Origin: Arsenicibacter rosenii
GTDB taxonomy: Bacteria; Bacteroidota; Bacteroidia; Cytophagales; Spirosomataceae
NCBI RefSeq assembly: GCF_001870735.1
Contig: NZ_MORL01000002.1
Span: 608,636 to 672,635 of the forward strand
DNA: 64,000 nucleotides
Direction: 5' to 3'
The notes beneath the pieces were generated by a model. The model was not told the origin of the DNA. It searched no databases and worked only from the letters and a program-made list of their open reading frames with translations. Positions 61,696 through 64,000 of the stretch are shown here, in pieces; position 1 is the stretch's first letter; each line of letters begins with the position of its first letter. The position numbers and the translations under genes are program-made.

Positions 61696-63537
61696 TCATT
61701 GGTTTAATAAGTCGTCCAGGTCGGCGTGTTCGCCGGCGCCGAGCCGTTTCCGTAACCGATACCGGGTTGTGCGGACAGAGGCCGGCGAAATACCCAGAAT
61801 ACGGCCCATCTGGCGGGTATCAATGTTGAGTTTGGTTAGGGCCAGAAACCGCTCTTCGGCCGGGGTCAGGGCGGTGAACCTGGCATGTAGCATAGGAAAA
61901 AAAGCGGGGTACACCCGTTCGAATCGCCGCCGGAATTCCTCCCAGTCTTCGTTGGTAAGCAGTGGCGTGGTGAACAACTGCCGTAGCAGGCTGCTGCCTG
62001 ACACTACTCCCGAACCATCCTCCGGACCGGTATCCTGATCCTGCAGGCTGTCCGTAATGGCCTCAATCAGTGCGTTCCGTCCGCGCAGGTTATCCATAAA
62101 AACGGCCAGGTCCTGATGGGCCCGCTGTAGCTCCTCTTCGACAAGCTGTTTTTCGAGCCGCCAGGATTTTTCCCGCTCGGCACTGATAGCCGTCTCCTGC
62201 CGGTTTTTCAGGCGGCTAAGCTGGTATAACCGCCAGAAAAGGGCCGCAATCAGGATCAGAACCGTTGCCGCAATCCCGAACCGCAGGCGTTGTTGCCGGC
62301 GGTCTGCTTCGAGGGCGGCCACTTCGGTCTGATGCTTCTGAATCAGCAGCCGTTGCTCCACCAGCGAAATCTGCTCGGAGTTGTAGCGTTTATTGATGCG
62401 CTGGTCCAGCACCGACATGCTGTCCAGATACCGGTATGCCTGTACGGGATCGTTGACCGCCAGATAATACTGACGGGCGACATCGCAGTAGTTGCGGAGG
62501 TAGTTTTCGTCGCCCAGGTTGCTGCCGAAAGTGGTTGGTTCGGGACTGATATTGCGCTGGTAAAGGATCTTTGACCGGGTCAGAAAATACAGACAGCTGT
62601 CCGGTTGCCGACGCATGAGGTAAGCACGGGCCAGGCTGAGAGAGGCCTGATCGGGTAGTAATCCTTTGTTGCTGGCATTCAGCGCAATGGAATAATCAAA
62701 CCGCAGGGCATTGATGGCTTCGGACAACCGTTTCTGGTGCAGGTAAATCTTGGCCAGGTTACCGTAGATATTACCGGTCCAGAAGACCGACTGCTGCTCC
62801 CTGGCAATGGCCAGCGCTTTTTTGAAGTAATGTTCTGCCAGCCGTGCATCTGCTGGTTTCTCCAGCTGATGTATCCGCAGGTAGCACAAGGCCAGGGTAT
62901 TCGGGGTCTGAACTCTGAAATTCTCATTGAAGGCCGGATACCGGATGGCTTCCTGCAATAAGCGGATCGCCTTGCCGTACTCCTTGAAATAATAATAGCT
63001 GAAGCCCAGTTCATACAGATACCGGTTGATCCCCGGAACATGCTGATAACCGATTCGCTGAAAGGTTCCGTTTGCCGCTATCAGAAACTCAAAAGCTTTG
63101 CCGTATTCTTCACTCAGGAAATAATACAGCCCTGCAAAATGCTGACAAACCCCCTGAATCTGATCGTTCCCGTCGCGGGCAGCGTGCCGGCCGGCCGTCA
63201 GAAAGAGTGCTGCTTTCTGACGATTGGTCAGCGCAGTATTATGCTTTTCGTAGGTGTTGCGGAGAAACCGTCCGTACTGGCGAAGTGACTCATCCTGCTG
63301 AATGCGGGCAACGTTCTCTACGCTGTCCAGAATACGGAAAGCCGCTGTTTTATCCTGCGCCACTATCCGGCTGCTGTCGAAATAGTTCAGCAGGATTACC
63401 ACCCGTTGCGGGGGCGCTGCCCGATTGATCAGCTGTAGCAGCGGGTTGGCTTGTGCGGCAAAAACGGGGAGAAAAACCGTTAACAGAAAAAAAATAGATG
63501 TGTCTGATACCGTATACCGGCTTCTCCCCCTCGTCAT
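61696..63537 (-). CDS. Membrane TPR regulator with C-terminal LuxR-type HTH
   Basis: A 613-residue one-component regulator with the reverse layout of the AraC-type one. A signal/anchor segment (IFFLLTVFLPVFAAQA) precedes about 370 residues of TPR helices (GRHAARDGNDQIQG to DLGDENYLRNY), then a membrane helix near 416-438 (FGIAATVLILIAALFW), a coiled coil (ISAEREKSWRLEKQLVEEEL) and a C-terminal helix-turn-helix (LTPAEERFLALTKLNIDTRQ, ISPASVRTTRYRLRKRLG). ATG 63537 is preferred to TTG 63546. It is a plausible regulator of the surface protein genes on both sides. The sensed signal is unknown. Confidence 0.88.
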   Translation of the reverse strand: MTRGRSRYTVSDTSIFFLLTVFLPVFAAQANPLLQLINRAAPPQRVVILLNYFDSSRIVAQDKTAAFRILDSVENVARIQQDESLRQYGRFLRNTYEKHNTALTNRQKAALFLTAGRHAARDGNDQIQGVCQHFAGLYYFLSEEYGKAFEFLIAANGTFQRIGYQHVPGINRYLYELGFSYYYFKEYGKAIRLLQEAIRYPAFNENFRVQTPNTLALCYLRIHQLEKPADARLAEHYFKKALAIAREQQSVFWTGNIYGNLAKIYLHQKRLSEAINALRFDYSIALNASNKGLLPDQASLSLARAYLMRRQPDSCLYFLTRSKILYQRNISPEPTTFGSNLGDENYLRNYCDVARQYYLAVNDPVQAYRYLDSMSVLDQRINKRYNSEQISLVEQRLLIQKHQTEVAALEADRRQQRLRFGIAATVLILIAALFWRLYQLSRLKNRQETAISAEREKSWRLEKQLVEEELQRAHQDLAVFMDNLRGRNALIEAITDSLQDQDTGPEDGSGVVSGSSLLRQLFTTPLLTNEDWEEFRRRFERVYPAFFPMLHARFTALTPAEERFLALTKLNIDTRQMGRILGISPASVRTTRYRLRKRLGAGEHADLDDLLNQ

Positions 63538-63626
63538 TGCAACCAATTATATGTCTTCTTCTACTACAAGTCTACAATTTATCGCTAAAATGCGATACTA
63601 TCTTCCCTGAAAGCAGAAAAAAAACA

Positions 63627-64000
63627 TCACGGACAATTGCGGTTAACGGTCACCGTTCTGGTCACCGGCGCGCTGATGCCGCAGCTGTTGGTGTAGGTGG
63701 CCGTCAGGGTATAGGTCCCCGCCTGCTTCACGTTCAGCCCGACGGCCTCATGCGTGGCGCCCTCGCGGTAAACCGTGCTGAAGACATAGCCGCCGGTACC
63801 GGTCATGGTAAACGAGGTGGCCACGCCACGCCCCGTCAGCCGCACCGGACAGGCGGATTCATCGGCAGTGAAGCTCAGAATCTGCGCCGGCGGCGGCTGG
63901 ATACCACCCACTACCACCTGACCGGTAGCCGTTGCCGAACAGACGCCCGCTGTACAGGTAGCGGTCAGCAGGCTGGTGCTGCTGCCCGCCGTCAGGGTGA
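63627..64000 (-). CDS. Partial surface protein carrying the shared C-terminal domain
   Basis: The 3' end of a gene that continues beyond the window edge; about 124 codons are visible with no start codon. Reading from the edge, the sequence encodes LTAGSSTSLLTATCTAGVCS, the same pre-domain as the giant protein, then the shared domain: ADESACPVRLTGRG, YVFSTVYREGATHEAVGLNV and CGISAPVTRTVTVNRNCP. It is closest to the tail of the giant gene. An apparent GTG start at 63917 is rejected because the homologous pre-domain extends further upstream in frame. Confidence 0.85.
   Translation of the reverse strand, partial: TLTAGSSTSLLTATCTAGVCSATATGQVVVGGIQPPPAQILSFTADESACPVRLTGRGVATSFTMTGTGGYVFSTVYREGATHEAVGLNVKQAGTYTLTATYTNSCGISAPVTRTVTVNRNCP

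Noticed and set aside
63627..63917. A complete 96-residue gene starting at GTG 63917
   Set aside because: The frame stays open to the window edge and the upstream codons match the pre-domain of the giant protein, so this is the tail of a longer gene.

Overview
The window reads as chromosome from a Gram-negative Bacteroidota bacterium, most likely order Cytophagales and close to the Spirosoma group. The evidence is: type IX secretion genes (PorU, PorV), a cargo protein with a type IX sorting tail, carotenoid genes crtI and crtB with an ECF sigma factor upstream, several promoters of the Bacteroidota form (TTG, about 19 bases, TAnnTTTG), and many secreted proteins whose signal peptides end in A-Q. 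The family-level assignment is inference. No rRNA, tRNA, CRISPR array, insertion sequence or prophage is visible.

Region 1 (0-12.9 kb) is mostly core metabolism and regulation. It holds a family 20 hexosaminidase, methionyl-tRNA synthetase, a cyclophilin, an ECF sigma factor with a small overlapping partner, endonuclease III, a small secreted protein, a type IX cargo protein, a histidine kinase with its response regulator, and hemB. Region 2 (13.0-19.8 kb) has a UDP-sugar dehydrogenase on the minus strand, then nuoK-L-M-N driven by its own promoter; the rest of the complex I operon is not here. Region 3 (19.9-34 kb) has a GtrA-like protein, a tiny Asp/Ser/Ala lipoprotein, an SprT-like metalloprotease overlapping porU, then porV, a lone M16 protease-like protein without the zinc motif, plsY, an M20 peptidase, a coiled-coil outer-membrane protein, purB and a Uma2 protein.

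Region 4 (34-41.2 kb, minus strand) has proC, a TlpA-type thioredoxin, gatB, crtB, crtI and a sigma factor. Region 5 (41.5-48 kb) has a TonB-dependent receptor resembling zinc receptors, a small membrane protein paired with an FtsX-type permease, and two small secreted proteins with TonB C-terminal and formylglycine-generating-enzyme folds.

Region 6 (48-64 kb, all minus strand) is the accessory region and the most interesting. It encodes four secreted proteins, one of 2209 residues and one cut by the window edge, that differ in their passenger regions but share a C-terminal domain of about 90 residues (ADESxCPVRL ... CGxSAPV ... TVTVxRxCP). Interleaved are two membrane-spanning one-component regulators of opposite layout: cytoplasmic AraC domain plus outer TolB-like/TPR domain, and outer TPR domain plus cytoplasmic LuxR-type HTH. 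The promoter region of the giant gene carries three CCAATATTG sites spaced 21 and 30 bases. The giant gene also contains long in-frame direct repeats. My proposal, an inference, is a regulated family of surface proteins sharing an undescribed sorting or anchoring tail.

Intergenic spaces are rich in perfect hairpins from several recurring sequence families, some acting plausibly as terminators.
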